From the NCBI RefSeq assembly GCF_000237925.1, contig NW_017386118.1, positions 1 through 64,000 on the forward strand: a stretch of 64,000 bases of DNA, in the 5' to 3' direction. Below are positions 49,060-63,400 of the stretch, in pieces. The stretch comes from Schistosoma mansoni. Lineage: Eukaryota; Platyhelminthes; Trematoda; Strigeidida; Schistosomatidae. Every line of letters starts with the position of its first letter. The first letter of the stretch is position 1. The notes under the pieces are model-generated. The model made no database searches. It had not been told where the DNA came from and was given only the letters and a program-made list of their open reading frames with translations. A program made the position numbers and the translations under genes.

Positions 49060-50370
49060 GTAATGTGATGCAGCTTTTGTTTTCACATGCCAACTAAAAT
49101 GGGGGTTAAATCCTATCATCTAAGATAGCCAAGTTCAGGTAAACTAGGCTTTGTACTGACTCCTATGTTTAACTGACTGGTCAAAATGAATTCTCAAAAG
49201 AATAAATTCGACAGAATCTCAGTAAGTTTATGCAATTAGAATTCTGATATTCAACGGATCAATTTTCATAATACAAATGCATGATTATTGATCCACCATA
49301 TACAGTTGTTAATAACGATTTATATATGCTGGTTAGTTAATGTTGATTTTATAATATTACAAGTCGCTTAACGTAACAAAATCACATATGTTGTATTTCA
49401 GCGTACGACAGATCGATTTGCGAGAATGTTCAATATTTTGTTGACACCAATCCCAGATAGTGTTGCTGAAATCTCGTTATTCATCGTCTTTGTAAAAAAA
49501 TCGAATTCATCAAATATCTGGTTGCAATGACTATCCACTCACACACAATAAGTAAAGTTATTATAGGAAAATTACTGTAGATTCTCTGTCTTTCGATCAT
49601 TCATTTCAAGATTTACATCTGAACATCACGCTCTAATAAGCATTTCTAAACAAAATGTTTTTCATTCTCTACAGGGAAACCATTTTAGTCCACAAAATGT
49701 TTCGTTACTACGCGAAAATTCATCACTGGTATGTTTAAATTTTGACTGAATGTTTTAAATGCATGCAGTCAAGTCTTACTGAGTGAGTAGTAAGTACACT
49801 TTATAGCGAGTTAGCAATGTCATCTTTCATTCCACTTCGGTTCATGTAGACACATAATTTAATTGTTGTTCGTTCGAAAAGCAATGTAGTTTGATTAACC
49901 TTTATACTGCAGTCCTAAAAATCACGGTTGTCTGTTTTAAGCAACAGAACACAAGTGATGGGATAGAAGCGAGGAATTTTATCGCACTATTAGTGGAACT
50001 ACGTTGCAGAACAATTCGTTTTCATTGTGATACATATGTAATAAGCTGATTAACTTGGTTTGCACTGTATTATCTTGACTAACAGAAAGTCTAGTGATTA
50101 TTCTAGCATCGTGATTGAATTGAAGTTCCGAACCAATACCAGAATCTATTTATCTAGGACTTTTGATTTTTAAAATTGCAACCAAAAGAGAATTTATTAT
50201 TTATTTCAGCATAGTCTAATCATAATGAAATATGTTCTTCGGCCAATATTCTTCTCACATTCATCCTAGGAATCAAAAAAAAAATCCAAGATGAATTATT
50301 TAGGTATATATAAGAACTCTCGTCTAAATTAGAGCGAATAGTTTCACAGTATTTGAGCGCCGAGTTGATG
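49060..50370. other. Intergenic, no supported gene
   Basis: A good acceptor at 49381-49399 (TATGTTGTATTTCAG) is followed by an 18-codon phase-1 open stretch ending in TAG. It could be a last exon, but it has no donor partner or paralog, so it is only noted. Confidence 0.3.
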
Positions 50371-50376
50371 TAAGAC

Positions 50377-50460
50377 ATTATATATATATATATATACTAT
50401 ATTATATATATGTATATATATATATATAATATATATATATATAATATATATATATAATAT
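50377..50460. repeat. TA-rich microsatellite
   Basis: About 84 nt of interrupted TA repeats. Confidence 0.9.
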
Positions 50461-50689
50461 TTAGGTATATGTTGACAATCCTGGTTCATCCAAATCGATT
50501 TTTCTTTCTCAACCTTATGCTGTTATAATCAATGTAGTCAAAAACAAATAATAAAAAATATTTCATACATATGAAGTAACGTTTGCGAGACGTCATAAAA
50601 ATATACTGACTGGCTAATTCAACTATCTAAATGCTCACACTACATTGTGCTTTTGAGAGCTGGTTAAACACAAATTATTATCAGAAGGG

Positions 50690-51050
50690 AGATTTGGTAT
50701 CTTCATAGTTGAAAGCGTGAGTCAATTGAAGCTAGACCACCAGGGAAAACCTGGAAGCACTGGACGGCCATATCGTCCTATTGTGGGAGTCCTTGGTGGT
50801 CTAGCTNNNNNNNNNNNNNNNNNNNNNNNNNNNNNNNNNNNNNNNNNNNNNNNNNNNNNNNNNNNNNNNNNNNNNNNNNNNNNNNNNNNNNNNNNNNNNN
50901 NNNNNNNNNNNNNNNNNNNNNNNNNNNNNNNNNNNNNNNNNNNNNNNNNNNNNNNNNNNNNNNNNNNNNNNNNNNNNNNNNNNNNNNNNNNNNNNNNNNN
51001 NNNNNNTGTCGATTGACTCAGGCTTTCAACTATGTAAACCCAAATTATTT
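50690..51050 (-). mobile_element. Third-family SINE tail arranged as a hairpin around an assembly gap
   Basis: The left part (50710-50806) on the minus strand reads from a decayed core (GACTCCCACAATAGGACGAT) through CTTCCAGGTTTTCC to TCAATTGACTCACGC. The right part (51007-51040, plus strand) repeats that last piece, GATTGACTCAGGCTTTCAAC, so the arms are inverted around 200 N. The hammerhead core has lost its CTGANGA and GAAA boxes. Confidence 0.65.
50807..51006. other. Assembly gap inside an inverted repeat
   Basis: 200 N placeholder. Confidence 0.99.
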
Positions 51051-51404
51051 CCCAGATTTAATATGAATAAAATTAATGGTTAAGTTCATTACTTCATTTA
51101 TTGAAATGGCTTTATGATTCACTAATACTTACAATGTTAATATTATCATTTCCTTGGACAAAGGCACTTGAATTTTCCTTAAACTATTTGATATTAATCG
51201 GACCAGATATGACCAATAATATGATTCATCTCAATTTAGTGAATTACAAACAAGCGTTTTGTCTTTGTTCACATTTTCAATGCAAACAATCTTGAATGAT
51301 TTTTATGGAGTTGATATATTGGAACAAGGCGAGTTAGCAGACAATCAGACATGTATCATACTGGACTACAGAACATGATTCCAATCGTAAGGCAGAGAAC
51401 CTAC

Positions 51405-54400
51405 CTCTAAATTTTTGACCTGAGAGAAAATACCGCGTTATGAATCGGTTAAATGAATATAAACGTATTTACGAAACAGTGAGTATAAAACTATTGAAAT
51501 CTGAATTGGTGTAGTCAAACAGCTTAGGCGTTAAGAAATTTATTGTAAACACGATAAGGTGTAATGCTCTGAATATAAATACATGAGAGACCTCAACGGC
51601 AATAAAACAAATAGCTAACAGACTAAACTTGATTAGTCATTATTTCAAGGTCTATCTTGCAATCAATGTCTCAACTCAACTTGTCTTAAACAAAGCAAAT
51701 GTAATCTGTCACATCCAGTTGAATAATTGCATCTAATACGAAGTTTGAAATATTGCAATAGACCATGGAGACGCTGTTCAACCGGCAAATTAGATGTACA
51801 TTGGAATTGTAATGCAAATGATTTTCAAACAATAAATAATGAGAAGAGTTTATCAGGTGTTCGTTTTTTTTCTTCAGTAATCGAAATTCATCTCCAACAC
51901 TTACATATAAACGGATTTTATGCCTTTAACAACAGCATAGCCTTATCCTAATCTCCAACCGTTTCTGTGACAGTTGTTCAGGTGGAGTATTTAACGTTAA
52001 GCTAACTGGTCTTCAGAATAGATCTACTACAAATGGTTACACTCAACTGTATTCAGAAGCTCAATTTATGCTGTCAAACTTTGTATATAGTGTGTATATT
52101 TATAGATTTATTTCTCAATAGATACCATAATTGAATTGAATCATTCTTTTACAAATTTATAACGTTTAAGTTCCATTCAATAACGAACTGGATATTCATA
52201 ATTATGTACTATCCATCAGGTGAAGTAAACAAAATGATATAAAAATAAACGAGCATCATTTATCGTACATTATCGAGTAATGGCTTTTTATTTGTGCTTC
52301 AAACTGCCAAGGCAGAAATTCTAAAATTTCGAATGGCAAGCCATGGGAAATAATTGGATTCATTTAAAGAATAAATAAGGAAGTTAACTTACAAACTTCT
52401 TTTATCTTTGTAGCTATGACGGAAATATTTGAGAAATCATTGAGTAATCAAAATTAGTTGGATTTCCAATCATTTTGTTTAAAGAATCACGGTGGCGAGA
52501 CTGTTGATTACTACGACCAAATTGTAGGTTCTATTACAAACCTTTAGTTCTGGATTTCCACTAATTAGATAAACATCAGATAACAAACATAGTGGTATTT
52601 ATCAGGCTCTTATTCATGTACACTTCTGTAGAAGACATCGATCGGTCATATCTCTTCAGCATAGTAAACTGATAAAAACGATGTTTAGATTCAGTGTGTA
52701 AAGTGATACCAGAGGAAACCGCTACAACTGTCGTAGTGGAGAAAAAGTCCACTTCAGCTGATTAACAGTTTATATGACCTACTGACCTACCTAGGATTCT
52801 TTTAATTTTGTTGTACTTACTAACGAATTTCTTTGAATCTGATCACGTTCGATAAGTTACCATATCGAATAACTGTTTTAAATGACTAGTTGTTTCACAA
52901 TGAAGCATATGACACGAGTAAGCCCTGAAAATATGCAGCTCTTGGTCATACTTAATTCGCTATGTGGCACATCGGATGATAGATACATTCAATATCTTCC
53001 ACCTATGAATTCTTATTAGTCAGAGTTGTTACTAAATGAAAACAATATAATTTTTGTTATCCCAAGGAGTATAAAAATTGGATTTTCAAACGTTTCGTGA
53101 CTCAGTGTAAGCCAATTTTTCGGGGAATAAATAACCATATCAGAATTAATCCAAGTTTAGATAGTACAAAAGGGCTTGGATTAATTTTGTTTCGGTTATC
53201 TATTTTTTGAATAAGTGGCTGACACTGAGTCGCAAAACGTTAGAATATATCATTTTTCTACTCATTAGGATATTACAAATATATTATTTTTTGTTTATGA
53301 CATTCTACCCAATGTTCAATTTATTTGAGGTTATCGAGTCAAACCCTGTTGATGATCCTTACATAGTTGTTACTGTTTAGCTGATAAGATTAATTACAGT
53401 GAATGTTTTTCCCTACTTCCTAAACGTATGGTGAACATTATTTGCTGAGTAAGTTCAAATACATGGTAGGGGTACCACGTACAAAATGCTCTTAATTTAG
53501 CTCGGGACCATTTTCATATAAAATGAAACAATTGGCGTGTAAGACATTAAAAGCATAAATACTGCCAAATACTTACCCATGAGCACCTGTTGTCTATCTG
53601 TTTCAGGATATTAGTTTTAAAAAAGTATACGCATAATGATAAATTCCGCTTGAAATAATCTTACTCATCGTTCAAAGTTCTTCAAAATATGTCGTTCAAG
53701 AACATGAGATTACGTTGTGTGTGGATGAATTTTGAACTACGAGATCTAACTGATAACATGGACTAAATGAAGCAATAAAGATATGCTCAACAAAGCTGTT
53801 TAACATACGTATGAATGAGTACATAATTTGGAGTAAAAAGAATATTTGAGCGACTGGTTGTTTTCAATAACTTCATCATCAGGCTCTACAGTTAGAAGTT
53901 CATAGTTATTGTGATATTTCATAAAGGCCGAAACAAGTCACGTAGTAACTTATAATTAATGCAATAGTAATGCAGTTAGTTGTGTAAATAAGGTGAGTCT
54001 TAGGAGAACAACTCATCGCTGATAATAACAAACACAATAATAATATTAACTCTATGTGAATAAGGGATTGATGACATCCAGTTCAGGTATCTGATGATCC
54101 TGTCGTGGACCAAGTTGAACATAGAAGTCGAGTATTATCTCTTCTGGATACATAATTTCGTTTTAATGGGGCTGATCCAGATTGCTTCAAATATGCAAAG
54201 TTGTATTCTACCTTATTTAGGTCTATTGTTTGGAATGTTATATTTGTAAAAGAACTTATTTGTTGCCACCATTCCATTTGTACAAAAAACTGAAACTTTG
54301 TTGCTAAATAAAGGCCACTTCATTTTTATTCTCGGTACTAATTAAACTTTATTTAAATGAGTAAGTCTATCTAAGTATGAGAGTTGTAAACACTTTTGAC

Positions 54401-57400
54401 TGTTATTTTGAGGGAAAATATTCTCGAGAACAAAAGCACTGTATCGGGATATTTTGACTAAAATAATGAAACATGAGTAGAATGGTAAGTTGAGCTTACA
54501 ATTTTTGACAGCAACACTTGGATCATCTGGGCAGTTAGAACCAAAAACCAACTTATTCAGTTTGTAAAATATTGAAGTTCATGACAATTGGTCGTTTTAA
54601 AAATATTTAAGTAAGTAATTATTTGTTACAGACACATGAGTTTGCGTTCAAACTTAAACGTTATTATGCACACATGTGGTATTGATTACAAGTGTTCATC
54701 TCCTGCAAAAGATAGAGGCTTCCGAGAAATACTCTACAACAGCAGTGGCAAAATTCCAAACACTGACTTATTCCTAGGTCAACATATACTCTCGTACTGC
54801 AGTTACCGCAACAATTTGGATTAGTATCAAAGAACTGATAGGAACAAAGCCATAGCATGGGATCGAACTCACCATTTTTACCTGAAACGACAATGCATTT
54901 GGTAAGGAAACCGTAGCATTCTATTTGATTTAGATATAAAGTTGTTGAAATGTACTAATATTGGGCACACGTACTGTAGTCGTTACTACAGTGAAAATCA
55001 CAGTGATTACAACAAAGATTCTGTTTAGATGCCTCTACCACTCGAGCCTACAACAAAACGTAATTTCAAATACCGCCACAAATATGAAACTTGCAGCATC
55101 ATTCTACTAGTTCAGAGTAGTGTTAAGTGCGAGAATCAATCTTAGGCTTTTCACTTTCTTCAATTCCTAATTTTATTATTGATAGATATGAACGAATGAG
55201 CGGAAACAACTTGATTAACGGTTATTCACAAACTAACACACAATGAAAGTGAACGATACATTTTTATTGTAAAATGATTAAAAAGAATAACACCTAGGTA
55301 TTACTGTAGAATCCACTAATCTCAACACTTGAATGGCTCATCGATAACATGAACGTGTTTCGATGATTGTTCCAGTTATATCAAACTTTATGCAGTGAGG
55401 TTCAACTGAAAGTAGACAACGATATACAAGTAGGTGTGTTTACGAAGCAATAAGAAATAGGTCGTTCTTCGTGTAACATTATAACTCGGTTTACTTTTCA
55501 CCTATTTATAGAAGAACATGTTGAAAGATGCTAGAAAGCGGTCATCAAATAAGCCTCACGATTTTCAAAAGCTTAAAACTTGACGTCCATAAGGTATAAC
55601 TTTTCATTTAATTCTCTTGCAAAACATACCAGGACAAAACTGGCCATCTGGAAATAAGAATAACAGGCAAAAATCACTATCTGATATAGTCAATCAACAT
55701 AAAAACTCTAAGAAGAACAAAAGTTTACAAATTCGTATAGGTCTTCTTAAATTTCAAGAGCTAAATAATTTGAAATACAAACGAAACCCTTACTGAATAA
55801 CATACAAGTCATCACAATAGGGCATACGCAGCATTATTGTAATGTATGGTATTTGACTGAAGCTCGATGTTATCTACAAATACGTGTCCAGAAAATTAGT
55901 ACTTTAAATGTGTAATGTTGAGCTCATTACGTAAACAGCTCTGTCTGAAAAGCAGACAAATATGTTCATTCCAGTGGTAATATACACAACAAGCGTGGAT
56001 GGTAAGACATTTGATTTTCAGTATACTGGTTCAAAATAAATATCAATTCAATGAATACTGGGAGGAATTGAACAAACAATGATTTCATCAATGAATAGAC
56101 ACATAGTTCAAGCATGACTGAATGCAAGTTTTGAGGTGGATAAAGAAGCTATGATATTTTGCTGAATCCAGACAATATCGGAACAGTGTAAAGACTTTCA
56201 TATAATAAAACTAGTTTATTCAGAATACTGTCACAACAGCACTTTTATAGGTGTTTTTCACATTTTAGGTTTCATCACAAATCTAATCGCATAAAATTCC
56301 TCCCAATTAATCTTAGAATGTTTACTGTAACGTAAAAGTATGGCAAATGGGTTAATTATATTCACATATTGAATACACTTACTGCAACAGAACCTTTGGC
56401 CTTTGAGAAAAATGTCAATGGTCATCAGTAGTGTCTGAACAAACAAACCCGAATAGTTTGCATTAAACCACAGTATACTCTAAAATTCACACAACACTTA
56501 CCGTCATTAATGGTTTCTGTTACAGAAAAAGCAAAATCATTCAAATCGATATAACTTAAATGAGATTACTGTCGATCAAGTAAAACATAGCAAAATAAAT
56601 TCAATCACTTATTCGTACATTCTCCCAATCCTTTTAATGTTCTAATCTGATCACTCAAACAAATGCGTTATGTTCTACCTTATATTTGGTGGCTGACATT
56701 CAACGTAAGAAACAACTTAATGCATCTCGTAGCAATATTGCCAAAATTACTGAATGCATCAAGTGGTGCCAAACAATCAATCCACGGTTTTCGTAGAGTT
56801 TAAATGGCATAAACGCTTAATGTTACTCGGTTTCAGTAAATGAATCAATTATATTTCGCTCCATTGTTAAACCTAAGTTTCTTTTCTCTAACCGATCATA
56901 TACCAGCGCACGTCTGTGCACTCACATGTTAAATCAGAATATACAAGTTTGATGCAAAAGCACAGACCATAAAAGCTTAATGTTACGTGACTTTGGATTC
57001 TTGCCATTCAGTTGACAATCATCTGCTGTTTTACATTACGAACTGACTTCATGTAGGGGGAGTTAAAAATCAAGAACTACTGACCCGCTGTTCCGTCACA
57101 GTATATGATTACTCATCAGTGAACATCAGTGCGTACTCTTGAGCTCGACTCTATAGTTGTCAGTCTAGCAATGATGAATTTTTATCAATCCTTAATCTGT
57201 ACTGCTGGTCACAGTGGGTTCGTATCCCAACAAGGGGTGATAATACACTTGATCTAATATTTAGTAGAGATATCATTCCCCTATCTGTACAAGTATACAA
57301 CGAGTTTGAAAGCAGTGATCATAGGATAGTAACTTGTGCTCTCCCCATCTATCCCTCCTACAACCGACCAATTCAAAGAACCTGCAATTATAGAGACTAT

Positions 57401-60400
57401 AAGCATACAGACTGGGACCTCTTGCGCTCACTGATCAAACTCTCAGACTGGGATGAATTCTTCTCATGTAATAGTCTGACAGATGCCATCAATATATTCT
57501 ATTTCATTGTTAACTCTTGTCTAGACTCCTGTGCACCAATTAAGACTTACAGGATTAGTAAACATTACGAATTATATATACCAGCTAAATATCGTAATAA
57601 ACTAAGACGCCTAAAGAAACGTTATTTTAAATCTAACGACTTCACGGCAGTCACACAAATAACAATAATTTTTAACCAAATTAAAGAGAAACATAGGTTA
57701 AAAGCCATCAATGAAGAGCTATTAGCACTACGTACTAGCTCAAAAGTGCAAAACTTAATCCACCTTTACAATAAACGTGCTAAATCAACTCAAAATGTTG
57801 ATATACCATGCATCCTGCATAATAATAGTTTTATATATGACCCAAAAACTATAGCAGACCTTTTCAGTGGTAATTTTGCAAATGGCAAAGAATCCATAAA
57901 TGGCTCTGTTTCTAGAGTTACATGCTTGACTGGTAACTCAATAACATCTATCTCCTTCACATGTCTGAAAATTAGTAAGGTTATAAATAAGCTCAAGGTT
58001 TCGAAATGTCACGGTGCAGACGGGATTTCATCATTTCTCTACAAATATGGTGGTCCAGATATCCAACTTCTTCTCCTTAAACTGTTTACCCTCTCTATGG
58101 AATCAGGCTCTTATCCTGACCGTTGGAAAACCGCGTACATCATACCACGTTACAAATCCGGAGATAAGACTGACATGAACAACTATCGGCCAATAAATAT
58201 TACTCCAGTTATCTCTAGGATTATGGAAAAAATTATTAGTGACGAACTATCTGACTATTTATTGACTGAACAATTTATTGATGATTCGCAACATGGATTT
58301 CTTAAAAATCGATCTTGTATGACATGTCATTTTGACTTATTTAATTTAGTCTATTCGCTTCGTAGCCAAGGATATCTAGTATTAGTGCTATACCTGGACA
58401 TTTCTAAGGCCTTCGACATGGTCAACCACCAACTTCTCATAGGTAAACTCGCATCTTATGGGGTCCAAAACCCGTTACTAGCCTGGTTTGATTCCTTCCT
58501 CAGCAATCGACATCAAATAGTTAAAATCAACTCTTCATTGTCGAACTCAGTCCTTGTTAGAATTGGGGTAATTCAGGGTAGTGTCTTAGGTCCTTTGCTC
58601 TTTTTAGTTTTCATTAATGATATTTGTGAGTGTTTTAGTGTGGGTAAGTCCCTTTTGTTTGCAGACGATCTTAAGGTGGTGTACTCATTTTCTCCACATG
58701 AGCTGAGCAATATTCGAAATTGCATCAGCACGGAGCTTAACAAGGTAGCACAGTGGTGCTCAAAATGGCAGCTGGAGCTCAATACAGCTAAATGTGGTTG
58801 GCTATGCTTCGGTGATACATCACTCAACCTTAATCTTACCATAAATGGGGAAATGTTATCTAGGTTACACACAGTAGTAGATCTAGGACTTAGGTACTCC
58901 GACGACTTGTCGTTTACTGAACAGATAATGAAACAAACGTCCAAGTCTCAACGCCTTATAGGTTTCATAACTCGAAACCTTCATAACAGCGAATCTCGTA
59001 TTCTAATGTACAAAGTCTGTGTTCGACCACTCCTCGAATACTGCGCGTTTCTCCTTAGTAGCACGCGCATAAAGGATAAATTAAGACTGGAATCAGTACA
59101 GAGACGATTTACATTTCGTACTCTTGGACCTGATAGTGTCTTGACATATAATTCGAGGTGTAGTAAACTAGGGCTTGACCCTTTATGGAAGAGGAGACTC
59201 AAACTTAACCTTATCTTCTTTTTCAAAATACTTAACAAACTCTCCTTCACATCCAGTCAGGCGATTCAATATGCTAAAGCCCCACATTACGACATTCGTA
59301 ACTCCTTGTCTTTAGCGAAACAAACATATTCTAGATCTTCTCTCTATATGAATTACTTTACCTGTAAGTTTTCTAGACTCTGGAATAATTTACCCCAATC
59401 TATCCGTATGTTAAACTCTCTCCCATTGTTTGTTCGCTCAATTAATGCTTTTTGCTCCTCTGAAAATGCATTAAATGCTCTAGCGCCTGCAAGTGTATCT
59501 TACTCCACAAGTGAGATTATAGGAACTTTAAATGTTTAACCTCTTACTTGCTATCGTTGTTTTGTTGTTCCGTGCTCTTTGCTTTAATCTTACTTTCTCT
59601 AGTTGTAGATAATTAATAATAACTCGCTCTGGCACTGGTAATAACCTTACAGAACAATGTTGGTCAATCATCAGGCTATCCACTTGATGAAAAAATGACA
59701 AGTTCCCTGGTGTTGCATTGGCTTGCCGTGATATATGCCATATTTAAACTGTTTATCAATTACTAAACCAGCAAACATAAAACTTTCTTATAATTCATGT
59801 TTGTTCTCTACATTAAATGTTGATTTTTATAACAATCTGATCATGCCTATAAACTGGTGTGAATTCTGTAAATATTATTTTCAGAATATATTATTATTAT
59901 TATTATTATTATTAACATATTGTATAGGAAACGTAAGAGGTGTGCACCCACTTCACATTCAGGTATTTACACTCCTAATACCAGCTTATTTGAGTACCTT
60001 TTCAATCACCACACATCACTTTTGGTGATATTTGTCTCACACTTGGCATTTCTAAACTTCACTTATCAAGTTCTTTGATTCCAAGAGTTAAATAACTGAA
60101 GTTGTTCCCTAGTAAACATATGACTTTTTCGAGATACGGAGTTGTGAAGGATGTGATTGGAGACAAGTTTTGCAAAAACTCATGAATAATTAACGTATTG
60201 CTCCACAGGTCAGTTATTTAACACTGTTTAGTAGGTCCAGTTACCAATAGCATTCATTTTCAATCGACAAACATATAACCCACAACCAGTATAGTGAGCC
60301 ATATCACAATCCCACCACAAGGAAACAAAAATGTGCGCTCTATTAACTATGAATTCAAACATGCGGAAACAGTATAACAGTTGACTACATCGACGTTCAC

Positions 60401-63400
60401 CTGGTTGAAGGTTCTATTTCAAAAATCTATGACTGATTTTCTTTCTCTTCGTGAAACCCATTAGGAATTAGGTTAAAAGCTTCACAGTCTAAAATAAGCT
60501 TACCACAACAAAATGTTTCTGTAAAACGTCAGCAAGAAATTAGAACTTTAAACTAATAATGTATGTGTATCAATTGGAAGAAGTGACTTTAGATATTGAT
60601 GAAGTAATTCATTTTGTTGGATTTCGGTGATTTTTATACTGACAAGCAAAAATATTTTCATATTGAAATAGTCTTGAATAGTAACCTATTGGTAAAATTG
60701 AACTATTTGGTGATTCACAATCTATATAAAAGTTTACACTCTCAAATGAAATCGAGATCTTTGTGAATTGAACTGTGATCACTCAGACTCATTTCCATGA
60801 TATTTAATCAACGTGATGCTTGTCAAGTATGAACACAACCAGGTTCCATGTACTTTTCATTAATTTCTGAAGATCAACTAAATTCATGATGTTACCCGAT
60901 GAAACACTTTTTCAATATTAGGTTGTCTTAAAGCTAATTAAACATGAAATATTGTTTTCAAAAGAAAATATTTAGGATGTGTTTGAAACGCATTATAAAA
61001 TTCTACCCATTACTAGCCGTACACGTTCTACTTATAGGCCTCTTGACATCCTCTCAGATATCTTACACGATCCATTGGAAAATACGAAAAGTAAATGTCA
61101 CTCTTCAACGTTCATCAGATACTGGATTTAACATCTACTATTCAGTCACATGACATGTCAAACTATACTATTGCTTATCCAAAGTGAATTCCATGTTTAT
61201 TTTTCGATTTAAAATGAAGAACATCATTTTATCATCGTTGACTCACCATTGCATGTGATCTCTTTTTAAAGGTTTAAAGTACATATAGATGCATGTTATC
61301 CAAACAATTTGTCTTTACATGTTTTTGTCAAGTGAAAGAGTATGACCCTAGTTGCTTCTTTACAGTGCCACATATAAATGTCTTTTAGAGAATGTGTCAC
61401 TAGTCAAGAGACAGACAATGGACGTTAAAAAAATTTGTAATTTATGACGAGGAATTTAAATAACATCGGAAAGTAGAAAATAGCTATGGAAGTTTATGTT
61501 GATTGTTAGAGTAATTCTACATGCAGTTGTAAACCACTGTTTACACTGAACTGGATCAAAACCTGACATCCCTAACAGTGTGGGAATACTGGCAACGTCA
61601 TTTTCCTAAAGAAGAATCAAGTACTGTTCATGTCTAGTCAATAACTGTTGAATGTTGGATGAGGAATTCTTGGTCTGTATCAGTTTGCATACAAGTGCAA
61701 AAGGTTCACATTAGATGCTGCTGTCATTCCGTATCATAATATTGTGTTCAGCTTGAAAAAGTGTGAGAAGTATCTTGGATGAGCTTTTATAGACAATACT
61801 ACTGCCTTCGACTCTATTCCAAAACATTGTCTACTTACGAAGTAAGACAGCGTCAACACCGATATCTGGATAACCAACTGTCTATGTTCCTACCCGTATG
61901 GAATAGAACGGTACACTGTGTTTAGAGAAATGTCTTTGATGTCTCTTTTGTTTTATGGTGTGCCTTGAAGGGCTATTCTTTCCATTCTTTTTTCCTATTT
62001 CTTTGCATGAACTGAAACTAATGCTAAAATTTGTGTTTCTACTATGTTGGATGTTTTTAACGATCACTTATCATTATCCAAGGCTTCTAGAAGCTGTATA
62101 ACGTTACATGTTTTTAACTGGAAATTTGTACAGATTCAAATCTTGTTTAGGAACCCATTTTAAACCCAGACAGTTTATCTACTTAACTTATGCATGTTTG
62201 CATGTGTGTATGAAGTTATTATTCACTCTCACTTTGTTCTATTTTATTAACTTGGTGAAATACCCTGTGCTGAGAGTTCCACATTATGCCAAAAATAAAA
62301 TATTACATAAAACCATTAATAATAATAAATAATTTAAAGTAGTATGTCATGTGTTTGTGTATCTGAAAGAAGCAAACGTTAAATGACTAGAACAGCAAAG
62401 GACTGATATATCAGAAGACGTTCACGGATCAATTTTAAAAATCGGATCGCAACTACAACACTGATGAAATAACTCACCCCAACCACTACCTGGCAATGAA
62501 AAAGCATTGAATGGTATGAGTTTGATCAGCACTTTTACAAACGGGCTAGTGCAGAGACAGATGAATTCTTTATTTCCTATGGATGAGTAATTTCTACTAA
62601 ATGCAGCCCACGAACACTTAAAAAATTCAACGAGATTGCCAAATCATATTTAACTGAAGGTTTCGAATTTTATAATGTGATGTATATACAGTGAAGAATT
62701 TAAGGCGTCACTTGATTCAATTTATTGCTTCTGTTTCCTTTAATTCTTGTCACACTGCTATTTGTTATCATGATTTTGATACCAGTCGTTCTGAGTATTT
62801 CTTGAATTGAGATTTTGTGGAAAAACTGACCAAATGGTTTTTATATATGCAAATTTATATGAAGGAATCACTGTGGAAAAATATATTAGTTACGTCTCTT
62901 CAAAACTAATGCAAAATATATTAGCTAGATTTTTTTCGGCATCTGAACGATGTATTCGGGCATAATACCAAAATTCAAAGGGAAGTGTTAATTCGAACAA
63001 ACTACTGATCGCATCGTCTTATTCGTAAATTGAAACAAGTGCTTATTCTGTAATCCAAGAAACATGTTGCTAGTCTGTATTAATAAGCTGCATCACTGAC
63101 TAAACTGAATCCACAGATTATCCAACACATAATATTGTGTAATATGGAAACGATAGGTCAAGTAGTATGCGTTTCACCTATTCTGAGTCCGATCAAGACT
63201 ACAAGTCTAAATAAACTTGTTTAATGCTGGCTCCGTCGTGACAAATAAAGCAATCAAGCTAGAATCTGTGGTGTTAGCACAAATGACATAAGTCAGAATG
63301 TGTAGTCATTTATTGTGAAGATAACAGTAAAATGATTACTCAGTTCGATTGGCATTTAATTAAAAATTTTGTTTTGCTCATTCAGACTGAATATTATTCA

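Noticed and set aside
61040-61110. Extra micro-exon ending ATGGATCGT (gene B) and ATGGATCAG (gene C, about 30.39 kb)
   Set aside because: Conserved between copies with a donor-like GTAAGA/GTAGGA, but neither copy has an AG acceptor at a length divisible by three.
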